From Streptomyces coffeae (GTDB lineage: Bacteria; Actinomycetota; Actinomycetes; Streptomycetales; Streptomycetaceae), in contig NZ_JAERRF010000011.1 of assembly GCF_016741875.1 (NCBI RefSeq), forward strand, positions 186,001 to 250,000: a stretch of DNA of 64,000 nucleotides. The letters are read 5' to 3'. Made by a program: the position numbers and the translations under genes. Under the pieces are notes generated by a model that was not told the DNA's origin, made no database searches, and saw only the letters and a list, made by a program, of their open reading frames with translations. Each line of letters opens with the position of its first letter. Position 1 is the first letter of the stretch. Shown one piece after another: positions 36,739 to 45,310 of this stretch.

Positions 36739-38130
36739 TTACGGATGTGTCATGCGCAGCACGTCCAGCGCCTCGTCCAGCTGCTCCCGGGTCAGCAGCC
36801 CGCGCTCCACATAGCCCGACTCCAGCACCACCTGCCGGATGGTCTTCCGCTCCGCCAGGGACGTCTTGGCGACCTTCGCCGCCTCCTCGTAGCCGAGGTA
36901 GCGATTGAGCGGGGTGACGACGGACGGGGAGGACTCGGCGTACTCGCGGGCGCGCTCGGCGTCGGCCGTGATCCCGTCGACGGTGCGGTCGGCCAGCAGC
37001 CGGGAGGCGTTGGCCAGCAGCCGGATCGACTCCAGCAGGTTCTTCGCCATCACCGGGAGCATCACATTGAGCTCGAAGTTCCCGGCGGCCCCGGCCGTGG
37101 CGACCGTGGTGTCATTGCCGGTGACCTGGGCGGCGACCATCAGCACCGCCTCGGGGATCACCGGGTTGACCTTCCCCGGCATGATCGACGAACCGGGCTG
37201 GAGGTCGGGCAGCGCGATCTCGGCCAGCCCGGTGCGTGGGCCCGAGGCCATCCAGCGCAGATCGTTGGCGATCTTGGTCAGCCCGACCGCGATGGTCCGT
37301 AGCTGCCCCGAGGTCTCCACCAGCCCGTCCCGGGCGCCCTGCGCCTCGAAGTGGTCCCGGGCCTCGGTGAGCGGCAGCCCGGTGGTCCGTGTCAGCTCGG
37401 CGATCACGGCGGCGGCGAACCCGGGCGGGGTGTTGATCCCGGTGCCCACCGCCGTACCGCCCAGCGGCAGTTCGGCCAGCCGGGGCAGCGAGGAGCGCAG
37501 CCGCTCGATCCCGTACCGGACCTGCGCGGCATAACCGCCGAACTCCTGACCCAGCGTCACCGGGGTGGCGTCCATCAGATGCGTGCGCCCCGCCTTGACC
37601 ACCTCGGCGAACTCCTCGGCCTTGCGCTCCAGCGCCTCGGCGAGACGGCCCAGTGCCGGGATCAGATCGGCGGTGACGGCGGCGGTGGCCGCGATGTGGA
37701 TGGAGGAGGGGAAGACGTCGTTGGACGACTGGCTGGCGTTGACGTGGTCGTTGGGGTGCACCGCGCGGCCCAGCCGCTCGCTCGCCAGAGTGGCCAGCAC
37801 CTCGTTGGTGTTCATGTTGGACGAGGTACCCGAGCCGGTCTGGAAGACGTCGACCGGGAAGTGGTCGTCCCAGCGGCCCTCGGCGACCTCCGCCGCCGCC
37901 TCCACGACGGCCGCGGCGATGTCCTTGTCGATCACGCCAAGACCGGCGTTGACGGTGGCCGCCGCGGCCTTGATCCGGGCCAGCGCCTCGATATGCGCCC
38001 GCTCCAGGCGTTGGCCGCTGACGGGGAAGTTCTCCACCGCCCGCTGGGTCTGGGCCCGCCACTTGGCGTGCGCGGGGACCCGCACCTCTCCCATGGAGTC
38101 GCGCTCGGTCCGGTAGTTCTCCTCGGCCAT
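36739..38130 (-). CDS. fumC: Class II fumarate hydratase
   Basis: 463 residues. Aspartase/fumarase superfamily: EVRVPAHAKWRAQTQRAVENF, TGSGTSSNMNTNEVLA, the catalytic His in HPNDHVNASQSSNDVFP, VKAGRTHLMDATPVTLGQEF, and the flexible SS loop GSSIMPGKVNPV. It interconverts fumarate and malate in the TCA cycle without an iron-sulfur cluster. A second, cluster-dependent fumarase gene lies 14 kb away (51779), so both forms are encoded close together; FumC-type enzymes tolerate oxidants better. ATG 38130 lies after an AGAAAGGCAG stretch. Confidence 0.95.
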   Translation of the reverse strand: MAEENYRTERDSMGEVRVPAHAKWRAQTQRAVENFPVSGQRLERAHIEALARIKAAAATVNAGLGVIDKDIAAAVVEAAAEVAEGRWDDHFPVDVFQTGSGTSSNMNTNEVLATLASERLGRAVHPNDHVNASQSSNDVFPSSIHIAATAAVTADLIPALGRLAEALERKAEEFAEVVKAGRTHLMDATPVTLGQEFGGYAAQVRYGIERLRSSLPRLAELPLGGTAVGTGINTPPGFAAAVIAELTRTTGLPLTEARDHFEAQGARDGLVETSGQLRTIAVGLTKIANDLRWMASGPRTGLAEIALPDLQPGSSIMPGKVNPVIPEAVLMVAAQVTGNDTTVATAGAAGNFELNVMLPVMAKNLLESIRLLANASRLLADRTVDGITADAERAREYAESSPSVVTPLNRYLGYEEAAKVAKTSLAERKTIRQVVLESGYVERGLLTREQLDEALDVLRMTHP

Positions 38131-38259
38131 CGCGGCATACTGCCTTTCTTTTGACTCGGTCTTTCTTGTGGCTCGGTTCGCCTCCGCCTTTCTCAGGGCT
38201 CAGCGCGTACGCGTCCCGGCGTGTTCCCGGTGACGACCGGAGCGGGCGGGTGAGGCCGG

Positions 38260-40524
38260 TCACCGTACGGACTCCCGGGCCCGCTGGGAGTCCACCTCAC
38301 CGGTGCGCTTGAGCTTCTGCCACGGCAGCAGGGCGCCGGTCGCGGCCGTGACACAGGAGTGCAGCAGCACCAGATACATCAGCTGGCGGTAGGCGATCTG
38401 CTGGAGCGGCAGCACCAGCAGCGCCCGGTAGCGCTCCCGGTCCAGCCGGAACGCGTACGCCGCGCCCAGCAGCTGCACCAGCATCAGCGCCCCCCAGGCC
38501 AGCAGGGAGCGCACCGGGTCCAGGAAGACCGCGCCGTACACGGTGAACAGGTCGATCAGCGGCGCGCACAGCGGGGTGACGATCTGGAAGAGCACCACCA
38601 GCGGCATCCCCACCCGGCCGAACCGCCCCGACGGGCCCCGGTCCACGATCGAGCGGCGGTGCTTCCACAGCGCCTGCATGGTGCCGTAGCTCCAGCGGTA
38701 GCGCTGCTTCCACAGCTGGCCGAGGGTGCCGGGCGCCTCCGTCCAGGCGCGGGCGTGCTCCTGGTAGACCACCCGCCAGCCGGCCCGGTGCAGCGCGATG
38801 GTGATGTCGGTGTCCTCGGCCAGCGTGTCCGCGCTCATGCCCCCTGCGTCCAGCACCGCGCGGCGGCGGAATGCGCCGATCGCTCCGGGGATGGTCGGCA
38901 TACAGCGCAGCAGGTCGTACATCCGCCGGTCCAGGTTGAACCCCATGACGTATTCGATGTGCTGCCAGGCGCCGATCAGCCGGTTGCGGTTGCCGACCTT
39001 GGCGTTGCCCGCGACCGCGCCGACGCGGACGTCGGCGAAGGGGCGGACCAGCTCGCGAACGGTGGTCGGCTCGAAGACCGTGTCACCGTCCATCATCACG
39101 ATCAGATCGTGGCGGGCGTGGGCGATGCCGTGGTTGAGGGCGGCGGGCTTGCCCGCGTTCTGCTGGCGCAGCACCCGGACGTTGGGCAGCGCCATGGCCT
39201 CCACGATGTCGGCGGTGCCGTCGGTGGAGCCGTCGTCCACCACCAGGATCTCGATCCGATGGGTGCTGGCGGCCAGCGAGGTCAGGGTGTTGGCGATGCA
39301 CTCCTTCTCGTTGTACGCGGGCACGATCACACTCACCGGGTCGTCCACCTGCTGCACCACCCGGTAGCGCCGCCGGGCCCGGCTGCAGTGGTGCCACCAG
39401 GCGAAGACCACCATCATCAGCAGCCGCCCGATCACGGCGGCGCCGACCAGGCCCAGCAGCCCGGCCAGACACGGCAGGGCGGCCTGGGTGAGCGCCGCGG
39501 CCCAGATCAGCGCCCGGCCCTGCCAGACCCGGGCGGCTCCGGCCGGGTGGTTGGCGCTCTGGGCGCCGAGCGCGCCGGTGATCGTGGTGAAGGAGTAGCC
39601 CTTCTTCTTCATCCGGCCGATGTACTGATCCAGGGCCTTCACCGTGCGGGAGCGGTTGCCGCCCGCGTCGTGGAAGAGCACGGACGCGCCCTTCCGTCCG
39701 TCGGGCGTGGCGTTCTGGACGATCTCCTTGACCGGGGGCCGTCGCCAGTCCTCGCTGTCGGCGTCCACGAACGCGCTGAGGTAGCCCTTGGCCCCGACGT
39801 GCCGCTGGACCGGCCAGGTGCGGTCGTCCAGCGCGCGGACCTCGGAGGCGTACGGCGCCCGGAAGAGCGAGCTGGTGACGGACGCCGCGCCCGCCAGGGC
39901 CAGCTGGGACTGGGCCAGTTCGCGGTCGACCCGCCCGGTGTCCTGGTACGACAGATCGACATGGGAGAAGGTGTGCACCCCGATCTCATGGCCCGACTGC
40001 CGCATCCGGCGCACCAGCCCGGGGTGACGGACCACCATCTGGCCCACGACGAAGAAGGTTCCGGGGACGTCGTGCTTGCGCAGCACCGCGAGGATCTCGG
40101 GGGTCCAGCGCGGATCCGGGCCGTCGTCGAAGGTGAGCGCCACGGTCCGGGAGGGAACGGAGTGCTCGGTCGCCCGGCCGTCCCGGTCGAAGGTGAGCAC
40201 CGGCCCGCCGTGGCGCAGCCGGTCGGGGACGCTGCGCGAGGGGTGCGAGCGGTGGACACGGGCGTCATTGCCGACCTCGGCATGCAGATAGCCGTCCAGC
40301 AGCAGTCCGCAGACCACCGCCAGCAGCGTCGCCGGCGCGAGCACCATCCGGGTGCGGGTCCTGGTGGCCCCGCGGCGGAACGGGCCCCGACCGCGGAACC
40401 GGCCACCGTCACCGCGCCCCGGCCCGGTGATCCGGGACACGGGGCGGGGCGTGGCGGCCGGGCGGGGCGAGGGAAGTCTGCGGCGGCGCGGCCGGGGGAG
40501 TCTCGGCTGTCTGCCGGAGGTCAT
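38260..40524 (-). CDS. Polysaccharide deacetylase fused to family 2 glycosyltransferase (MatB-like)
   Basis: 754 residues. A basic N-terminus and one membrane helix (about 60-78) precede a NodB deacetylase domain (120-330) with VALTFDDGPDPRWT, HEIGVHTFSHVDLS and RAPYA. A second helix near 365-400 leads to a GT2 domain (410-640) with DDGSTDGT, MMDGDTVFEP, EDTDITIALHRAGW and QRYRW, then C-terminal membrane helices. The same fusion is found in MatB, which makes a poly-N-acetylglucosamine-type matrix in Streptomyces. The protein probably polymerises and partly deacetylates an aminosugar glycan. It overlaps its upstream partner by 4 nt. Confidence 0.9.
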   Translation of the reverse strand: MTSGRQPRLPRPRRRRLPSPRPAATPRPVSRITGPGRGDGGRFRGRGPFRRGATRTRTRMVLAPATLLAVVCGLLLDGYLHAEVGNDARVHRSHPSRSVPDRLRHGGPVLTFDRDGRATEHSVPSRTVALTFDDGPDPRWTPEILAVLRKHDVPGTFFVVGQMVVRHPGLVRRMRQSGHEIGVHTFSHVDLSYQDTGRVDRELAQSQLALAGAASVTSSLFRAPYASEVRALDDRTWPVQRHVGAKGYLSAFVDADSEDWRRPPVKEIVQNATPDGRKGASVLFHDAGGNRSRTVKALDQYIGRMKKKGYSFTTITGALGAQSANHPAGAARVWQGRALIWAAALTQAALPCLAGLLGLVGAAVIGRLLMMVVFAWWHHCSRARRRYRVVQQVDDPVSVIVPAYNEKECIANTLTSLAASTHRIEILVVDDGSTDGTADIVEAMALPNVRVLRQQNAGKPAALNHGIAHARHDLIVMMDGDTVFEPTTVRELVRPFADVRVGAVAGNAKVGNRNRLIGAWQHIEYVMGFNLDRRMYDLLRCMPTIPGAIGAFRRRAVLDAGGMSADTLAEDTDITIALHRAGWRVVYQEHARAWTEAPGTLGQLWKQRYRWSYGTMQALWKHRRSIVDRGPSGRFGRVGMPLVVLFQIVTPLCAPLIDLFTVYGAVFLDPVRSLLAWGALMLVQLLGAAYAFRLDRERYRALLVLPLQQIAYRQLMYLVLLHSCVTAATGALLPWQKLKRTGEVDSQRARESVR

Positions 40525-41477
40525 GACGGTGCGTCCCCGTTCTGCGGGACGCCGGGCCCGTTGGCCCCCGGGGCGGGCCCGGCCGGGTTCAGCGGACCCA
40601 CGGGGTTCAGCGGGGTCTTCGGCCCGGGGTTCCGGGGGAGCCCGGCCCCGGCGGCGGGCGGTTCGGCGGCCGGGTGCTTACGGGCGAGGGGCTTGCGGGC
40701 GAGGGGCTTGCGGGCCGGGGTGTGCGCCCCGCCCGCGCCCGGCTTCGCGGATTTGCCGGGTTTGCCGGGTGTGCCGGACGTGCGGTGCTGGGCGGGCTTG
40801 GTGTGCTGCGCGGGCTTGGTGTGCTTGGCGGGCTTGGCGTGCTTGGGGCGCTCGACGCGGTGGTCGGGCTTCCGTCCGGCGGGGCGGGTGTGTGCGTGCT
40901 TGTGGTGCGCGGCGCGCTTCGTGCCGCTGGAGCCGTGGTGCGCCGGGGTGTGCTCCCGGACCTGGTCCCGGTGCTGCTCCCGGGCCTGGCCCCGGGGCTC
41001 GGGGCGTACGCGGGCGCCGAGTTCGGCCGGCCCCGGGTGCCGCCGCTCCGGGGCGGGGCCGTCCAGCGCGACCGGCTCGCCGAGAGCCACCGGGCGTGCG
41101 TCCCGCGGGGCGTGGCGGCCGGTGTCCGCGCGGTCCTCGTGCGGACGCGGGCCGGGGTGCGTCACGTCCCGGTGCGACGGCCGCCGGTGCTCCGGGCGGT
41201 ACCGCTCCGGACCGCCCTCCGGCTTCCGGTCGAACGCCTCGGTGGCGCTCGGGTGCCCCGGGATCAGGGTCTCGGGGGCGAAGGCGGTACCACCCGTGAA
41301 GCCCACCGCCAGGATCACCGAGTAGCTGAGGCAGACGGCCCCCGCGACCACACCCGCGTGCCGCACCAGACGGCCGCGTCGCCCGGAGAGATCGACGAAC
41401 ACGGGCCCCTTCCCGGCCACTTCGGGATGGAGGGGGCGCGAAGGCGCTCGCTCGATCACATCTGACTGAGGATCCAT
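40521..41477 (-). CDS. Single-pass membrane protein with long Lys/His/Pro-rich tail
   Basis: 318 residues. A short cytoplasmic segment, one membrane helix (about 40-62, VAGAVCLSYSVILAVGF) and then a 250-residue extracellular tail with no hydrophobic core. The tail is very rich in Pro, His, Lys and Arg, with short repeats such as PKHAKPAKHTKPAQHTKPAQH and ARKPL. No family recognised. Its ATGA overlap with the deacetylase-glycosyltransferase gene implies a shared job; a highly basic external tail could bind an anionic wall polymer or the glycan made by its partner. Codon bias supports it being real. Confidence 0.75.
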   Translation of the reverse strand: MDPQSDVIERAPSRPLHPEVAGKGPVFVDLSGRRGRLVRHAGVVAGAVCLSYSVILAVGFTGGTAFAPETLIPGHPSATEAFDRKPEGGPERYRPEHRRPSHRDVTHPGPRPHEDRADTGRHAPRDARPVALGEPVALDGPAPERRHPGPAELGARVRPEPRGQAREQHRDQVREHTPAHHGSSGTKRAAHHKHAHTRPAGRKPDHRVERPKHAKPAKHTKPAQHTKPAQHRTSGTPGKPGKSAKPGAGGAHTPARKPLARKPLARKHPAAEPPAAGAGLPRNPGPKTPLNPVGPLNPAGPAPGANGPGVPQNGDAPS

Positions 41478-41499
41478 GAACGAGAGGCTAGTCGAGAAA

Positions 41500-41517
41500 A
41501 TATGACTTGAGACATAT
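41500..41517. promoter_or_regulatory. Inverted repeat between divergent glycan genes
   Basis: ATATG-N8-CATAT lies in an AT-rich patch of the 177-bp gap separating the membrane-protein gene (41477) from the GH18 gene (41655). It may be a shared operator; the evidence is symmetry and position only. Confidence 0.35.
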
Positions 41518-41654
41518 CAGTCAAACATGCGGTGTGTCATGGTTCGTTCCATTTCTCGGATATGCGAGGTTGGCGGTGGAGCGCGGCACGGGAGGCGGAG
41601 TCCCCGGTGCCCCCCACATTCCCCGAACCGGACACCGAAAGAGGAGCGAGAGCC

Positions 41655-42740
41655 ATGAGGGCCAGCCCCCGCATGAGCGGAATCGCCGTGGCCGCCGCCG
41701 TGGTCTGCGCCGGCATCGCCGTATGGGCCGGACAGCACGAGCCGTCGCCGGAACCGCGGGCGCGCGTGGTCCCGACGTCCGCGCGGAGCCCGCAACCGGC
41801 GCCGCCGCCCCCCGCCGACTTCGTCCCGTACGTCAGCGCCTGGTCCGAGTCGGGCTACGACATGGCCGCCGCCGCGGGGCGCGGTGTCAAGGAGTTCACC
41901 CTCGGCTTCGTCGTCGCGGGCGACGGCTGCGCCCCGGTGTGGGACGGCGGCACCACCCTCGACGACCAGGCGCTGGACGCCCGGATCGAGGCCGTGCGCC
42001 GGGCGGGCGGCGATGTCCGGGTCTCCTTCGGCGGCGCCGACGGCACCGAGCTGAGCACCGCGTGCACCGATGTCTCCGAACTCGCCGCGGCCTACACGCA
42101 GGTGATCGAGCGTTACCGGCTGACCAAGGCCGACTTCGATGTCGAGGGCGACAGCCTCGCCGACACCGCGGCGGCCGTCCGCCGCGCCCAGGCCATCGCC
42201 CTGCTCCAGCGCACCCATGAGGGCCTGGACGTCTCCTTCACCCTGCCCGCGATGCCCGACGGGCTGACGGCGGAGAGCACCGCCCAGCTGGAGGCGGCCA
42301 AGGACGAGGACGTCGCCCTCTCGGCGGTGAACATCATGGCGATGAACTACGGCGATGAGCTCACCGGTGACATGGGCGACTACGCGATCCGGGCCGCCAC
42401 CGCCGCCCAGGCCCGGGTGCGCGGGGTGCTGGGACTGTCCGACGACGCCGCCTGGAAGACCCTGGGTGTGACGCCGATGATCGGGCTCAACAATGTCTCC
42501 GGCGAGGTGTTCACGCTGGAGGACGCGGCCGGTCTGACGCGGTTCGCCGCGGAGAAGGGGATCGGGCGGCTGTCGATGTGGTCCGCCGAACGCGACCGGC
42601 CGTGCGACGACGCAGCTGACGAGGCGTCGGGCGAGGACGGTGCCGCGGCTCCCGGGGAGAGCCCCGGTGCCACCCCGGAGAACCGGTGCAGCGGAATCGC
42701 CCAGCGGCCGGGAGCCTTCGAGGCGGTGCTGCGGGGCTGA
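41655..42740 (+). CDS. Membrane-anchored or secreted GH18-type glycosidase
   Basis: 361 residues. An N-terminal hydrophobic segment (SGIAVAAAVVCAGIAVWAG) may be a signal anchor, then a Pro-rich linker and a GH18 barrel (about 55-320). RVSFGG on strand 3 and KADFDVEGD carry the DxDxE catalytic pattern; NIMAMNYGDE lies on strand 6. The C-terminal 50 residues are acidic with a Cys pair. It is divergent from the deacetylase-glycosyltransferase pair, suggesting it may trim the same aminosugar polymer instead of feeding on chitin. ATG 41655 follows AGGAG. Confidence 0.85.
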   Translation: MRASPRMSGIAVAAAVVCAGIAVWAGQHEPSPEPRARVVPTSARSPQPAPPPPADFVPYVSAWSESGYDMAAAAGRGVKEFTLGFVVAGDGCAPVWDGGTTLDDQALDARIEAVRRAGGDVRVSFGGADGTELSTACTDVSELAAAYTQVIERYRLTKADFDVEGDSLADTAAAVRRAQAIALLQRTHEGLDVSFTLPAMPDGLTAESTAQLEAAKDEDVALSAVNIMAMNYGDELTGDMGDYAIRAATAAQARVRGVLGLSDDAAWKTLGVTPMIGLNNVSGEVFTLEDAAGLTRFAAEKGIGRLSMWSAERDRPCDDAADEASGEDGAAAPGESPGATPENRCSGIAQRPGAFEAVLRG

Positions 42741-42781
42741 CCGGGCATCCGCGCCCGGAGGGGCAACAGGAGCGGGAACGG

Positions 42782-42818
42782 CCGGGGGCCGGGACGGCAT
42801 CGCCGTCCCGGCCCCCGG
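42782..42818. terminator. Native chromosomal terminator now left of the mobile element
   Basis: A perfect 17-bp stem with loop ATC. It lies 41 bp after the GH18 stop and only 13 bp from the stranded native end of fumB (42832). Before insertion it would have served both the GH18 gene and fumB. Confidence 0.85.
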
Positions 42819-42831
42819 ATCCGTCGGCCCG

Positions 42832-42903
42832 TCAGGCCCCCTGGCGCACCGGGATGCTCGAGACGAAGGGCTGTGCCGGACCCGGGTCCGTGAAGAAGTC
42901 GTT
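42832..42903 (-). pseudogene. fumB: Stranded native 3' end of fumB
   Basis: Read on the minus strand, these 72 nt encode NDFFTDPGPAQPFVSSIPVR-QGA and a stop. The present end of fumB at 51779-51856 encodes NDFFTSREPEQPTFTSIPVR-GPGLA and a stop. The two share NDFFT, P, QP and SIPVR at the same spacing, so this is the original last 23 codons, separated from the rest of the gene by the insertion. The fragment is not expected to be translated. Confidence 0.9.
42890..42903. other. Left attachment core (attL)
   Basis: GTGAAGAAGTCGTT, identical to the copy at 51843. Sequence to its left is chromosomal (old fumB end); sequence to its right is the element. Flanking bases differ immediately on both sides, so the core is exactly 14 bp. 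It lies 40 bp upstream of the integrase start, as is usual for serine integrases. Confidence 0.88.
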
Positions 42904-42943
42904 CGTCTTGTTCAGCTCGCGTGGACGCCCGTACTATCCCGCC

Positions 42944-44512
42944 ATGATCAAGAATCCGAGGGTCCTGGGTGCTGTCCGCCTCTCCATCCTTAAGGACGAC
43001 ACCACCAGCCCCGAGAAGCAGCGTCACGCCGTGGAGCACTGGGCCGCTGGGCCGGCCGTCGACGGCCGCATCGTGGGCTGGGCTGAAGACTTGGACGTCT
43101 CCGGCGCGATGCACCCCTTCAAGAGACCGGGTCTTGGACCCTGGTTCAACGAGCGGGCCGACGAGTGGGACGTGTTGGCTGTCTGGAAGCTCGACCGCCT
43201 CAGCAGGAAGGCGGGCCACTTCGCCGAGGTCTTCGAGTGGTGCCAAAAGCACGGGAAGTCGATTGTCTCCGTGACGGAGGGCATCGACATGTCCACCCCT
43301 ATGGGCAAGATGTTCGCTCAGATCATCGCTGCTTTTGCCGAGGGCGAGTTGGACACCATTAGAGCCCGCGCGCTTTCCGGCTCGGCTGCCCGTAAAGCCA
43401 AGGGCGTATGGATTGGTGGCGTGGAGCCGTACGGATACCACTTCGAGCGACAGGAAGGCGGCGGTAAGAAGCTCGTTCAGGATCCCACCTATGCGGAGCT
43501 GTTTCGCGAAATTGTCGAACGGCTTGAGGGTGACTGGTCGGCTTACAAGATTGCGGTTGACCTGAATAAGCGCGGCGTGGCTACCTGGCGGGATCATCTG
43601 CGCATTGTGAAGGGGGAGGAACCTAGAGGTGTGGTCTGGACGGCCAACGCGATTCGCGCAATAGCCATGAATCCCACGGTTGCCGGTATCTACACGCACA
43701 AGGGCGAAAACGTCGTGGACGAGAACGGCGAGAACGTTCAGATCACCGACAAGCCTCTGATGGAATTCGCGGAGTGGTCGGAGTTTGTGGCGGCCCTGAA
43801 GAGTGACCGCCCGGTTAGGCGGGCTACTCCTTCGCGATCCATGCTCGGCGGTGTGGCAATATGCCAGGCGTGCGATGCCCGAATGTCTTCCAACAAGAAG
43901 ACGAAGGAAAACGGCCGTGTGCATCACTACTATTCCTGCAACAACGTGAACACCGGAACGTGCGCCAACCCTGGCCGCATTCGTCGTGATGACCTAGATA
44001 CGGCTGTCGGGACCTTCGTGAAGGTCACCCTCGGCCCACTGCCGGTAATGGAGCGGGCGGGCAATTCTATTAGTCAAGCCAAGACCGAGCTTGCTGAGGC
44101 TGAATCGACGCTAGACAGGCTAGAGGCTGATTACCTCGCCGGAAGGTTCAAGACCGACGTTCAGGTTGAACGGTACTGGGGCCAGCATGAGTTTCAATCG
44201 GCCAAGGTTGAACGTCTGAGGAGCGAAATCAAAGCCGCCGAGGCCGCCCCGGCCTGGAAGGAAACTGGGCGCACCTACGCCGAAGAGTGGGCTACCAAGG
44301 ATGACGAGCAGAAGCGTGTATTTCTGCAACGGCACGGAATAACGGTGACGGTGGGAAAAGCCGACGACGGGAATCGTCGAGTCGTCTGCAAGATGCCCGA
44401 GCTTGCTGAGATCGCCAAGGAAACCGGGCTTCACGTCCCTGACGGTTACATGTGGGTGGAACCCGAGGCCGAATACATCCTTCCGGCTCGGATGGCTTAC
44501 AAGCGGAAGTAG
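42944..44512 (+). CDS. int: Large serine integrase
   Basis: 522 residues. The resolvase-type catalytic domain (1-150) has the nucleophile in AVRLSILKDD (Ser14), KLDRLSRKAGHFAEV, and STPMGKMFAQIIAAFAEGELD. The recombinase domain follows (155-290, AYKIAVDLNKRGVATW and TVAGIYTH), then a zinc ribbon (about 305-350, CQACD... and YYSCNNVNTGTC) and a coiled-coil segment rich in Glu/Ala. It inserts the element at the fumB core; excision would need a directionality factor, possibly one of the small genes at the right end. ATG 42944 lies just inside the attachment site; upstream open-frame codons are chromosomal. Confidence 0.95.
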   Translation: MIKNPRVLGAVRLSILKDDTTSPEKQRHAVEHWAAGPAVDGRIVGWAEDLDVSGAMHPFKRPGLGPWFNERADEWDVLAVWKLDRLSRKAGHFAEVFEWCQKHGKSIVSVTEGIDMSTPMGKMFAQIIAAFAEGELDTIRARALSGSAARKAKGVWIGGVEPYGYHFERQEGGGKKLVQDPTYAELFREIVERLEGDWSAYKIAVDLNKRGVATWRDHLRIVKGEEPRGVVWTANAIRAIAMNPTVAGIYTHKGENVVDENGENVQITDKPLMEFAEWSEFVAALKSDRPVRRATPSRSMLGGVAICQACDARMSSNKKTKENGRVHHYYSCNNVNTGTCANPGRIRRDDLDTAVGTFVKVTLGPLPVMERAGNSISQAKTELAEAESTLDRLEADYLAGRFKTDVQVERYWGQHEFQSAKVERLRSEIKAAEAAPAWKETGRTYAEEWATKDDEQKRVFLQRHGITVTVGKADDGNRRVVCKMPELAEIAKETGLHVPDGYMWVEPEAEYILPARMAYKRK

Positions 44513-44532
44513 TGCAAGCCGAGGCAACGGAG

Positions 44533-44564
44533 AGCCCCTGAAGCGTATACGCGCTTCAGGGGCT
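44533..44564 (+). terminator. Terminator after the integrase gene
   Basis: A 13-bp stem (AGCCCCTGAAGCG / CGCTTCAGGGGCT) with loop TATACG, followed by TTCTC, 20 bp after the stop. Confidence 0.9.
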
Positions 44565-44590
44565 TTCTCATGCCTGCACACTCCCGTCTG

Positions 44591-44625
44591 GGCCGTTTAC
44601 ACGCCCTCTGGCTGGCCGTTTAAAC
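44591..44625 (+). repeat. Direct repeat pair, 23-bp spacing
   Basis: GGCCGTTTACAC at 44591 and GGCCGTTTAAAC at 44614, start-to-start distance 23 bp. They lie upstream of the winged-helix gene (start 44750). They may be operator sites or a second set of replication iterons. The rest of the 44626-44749 gap shows nothing definite. Confidence 0.6.
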
Positions 44626-44749
44626 AACCTTCCTTGAATCCGCCAGGTGCGGGGCGGTAGACCTGGCCCGCGCGTCCGCGTCGGCCTCAGCCAGGGCGCC
44701 AAGGCGGCAAGAGTCGCCACACGCCCTCAAGACTTGGAGCAAACGCAAC

Positions 44750-45310
44750 ATGAACTCGCGCGTAGACCACGGCATTTGGCGTCGATGCATAGCCTATGAC
44801 CCGCGCATCAAGCAGAACACTTTCGCCGTGGGAATGGCCTTCTCGATGTTCGGTGACTACACGGACGGAACGGATGTGTTTCCTTCCATGGCGACCATTG
44901 CTGAAATGGTCGGCCTATCCAATGCAACGAAGGTGCACCCGCACCGTAGGAAGCTTGTTGAGTTTGGCTATCTCGCGGACACCGGAGCCCGCTCGCGCGC
45001 CGATACGGTCGTCTACTGCCTCACTGCCCCGGCGGAGGTGTTGGTGGCCGTCAAGGCCGGGCCCGAGGCGCGCAAGCGCAGGAAGCCCGAGAGCAGCCCT
45101 ACCAAGGCCGTTCCGGCGGACGGGGACCACTCGGGTCCCTTGGCTGAAGATCGGTCTTCTCTGGTCCCTACAGGGCCGGTTGAACTCACCCTTGAGCAGA
45201 AGCTTTGGTTCCTCGGCGGAGAGGAACCGGAGTCCTGGCCGTGGTGCGAGATTCCTTACGCCTCGGCCGAACACGCCTACCGGCTCTACGCCGGGCCGAC
45301 TGCCGCCTAG
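44750..45310 (+). CDS. Winged-helix protein, probable replication initiator or regulator of the element
   Basis: 186 residues. Residues 1-80 resemble the helix-turn-helix domain of plasmid/phage replication proteins (NTFAVGMAFSMFGDYTDG, then FPSMATIAEMVGLSNATKV and HRRKLVEFGYLA), where a second helix recognises DNA. A Lys/Pro/Ser-rich linker follows and the last 45 residues are acidic and aromatic (LEQKLWFLGGEE, SWPWCEIPY). It is immediately followed by three 23-bp-spaced repeats, the usual arrangement of an initiator and its origin. A purely regulatory role is the alternative. Confidence 0.7.
   Translation: MNSRVDHGIWRRCIAYDPRIKQNTFAVGMAFSMFGDYTDGTDVFPSMATIAEMVGLSNATKVHPHRRKLVEFGYLADTGARSRADTVVYCLTAPAEVLVAVKAGPEARKRRKPESSPTKAVPADGDHSGPLAEDRSSLVPTGPVELTLEQKLWFLGGEEPESWPWCEIPYASAEHAYRLYAGPTAA

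Noticed and set aside
38359..41325. A 988-codon open frame opposite the deacetylase-glycosyltransferase gene
   Set aside because: The product is rich in Arg, Gln, His and Gly with no recognisable domain; the minus strand encodes conserved NodB and GT2 motifs.
41520..41560. A DasR site upstream of the second GH18 gene (TGGTTCGTTCCA)
   Set aside because: Only about 7 of 12 core positions match the consensus, and the symmetry is of a different kind.
42740..42903. A tRNA gene as the integration target of the element
   Set aside because: No cloverleaf was seen at either junction; the shared core lies inside fumB coding sequence.
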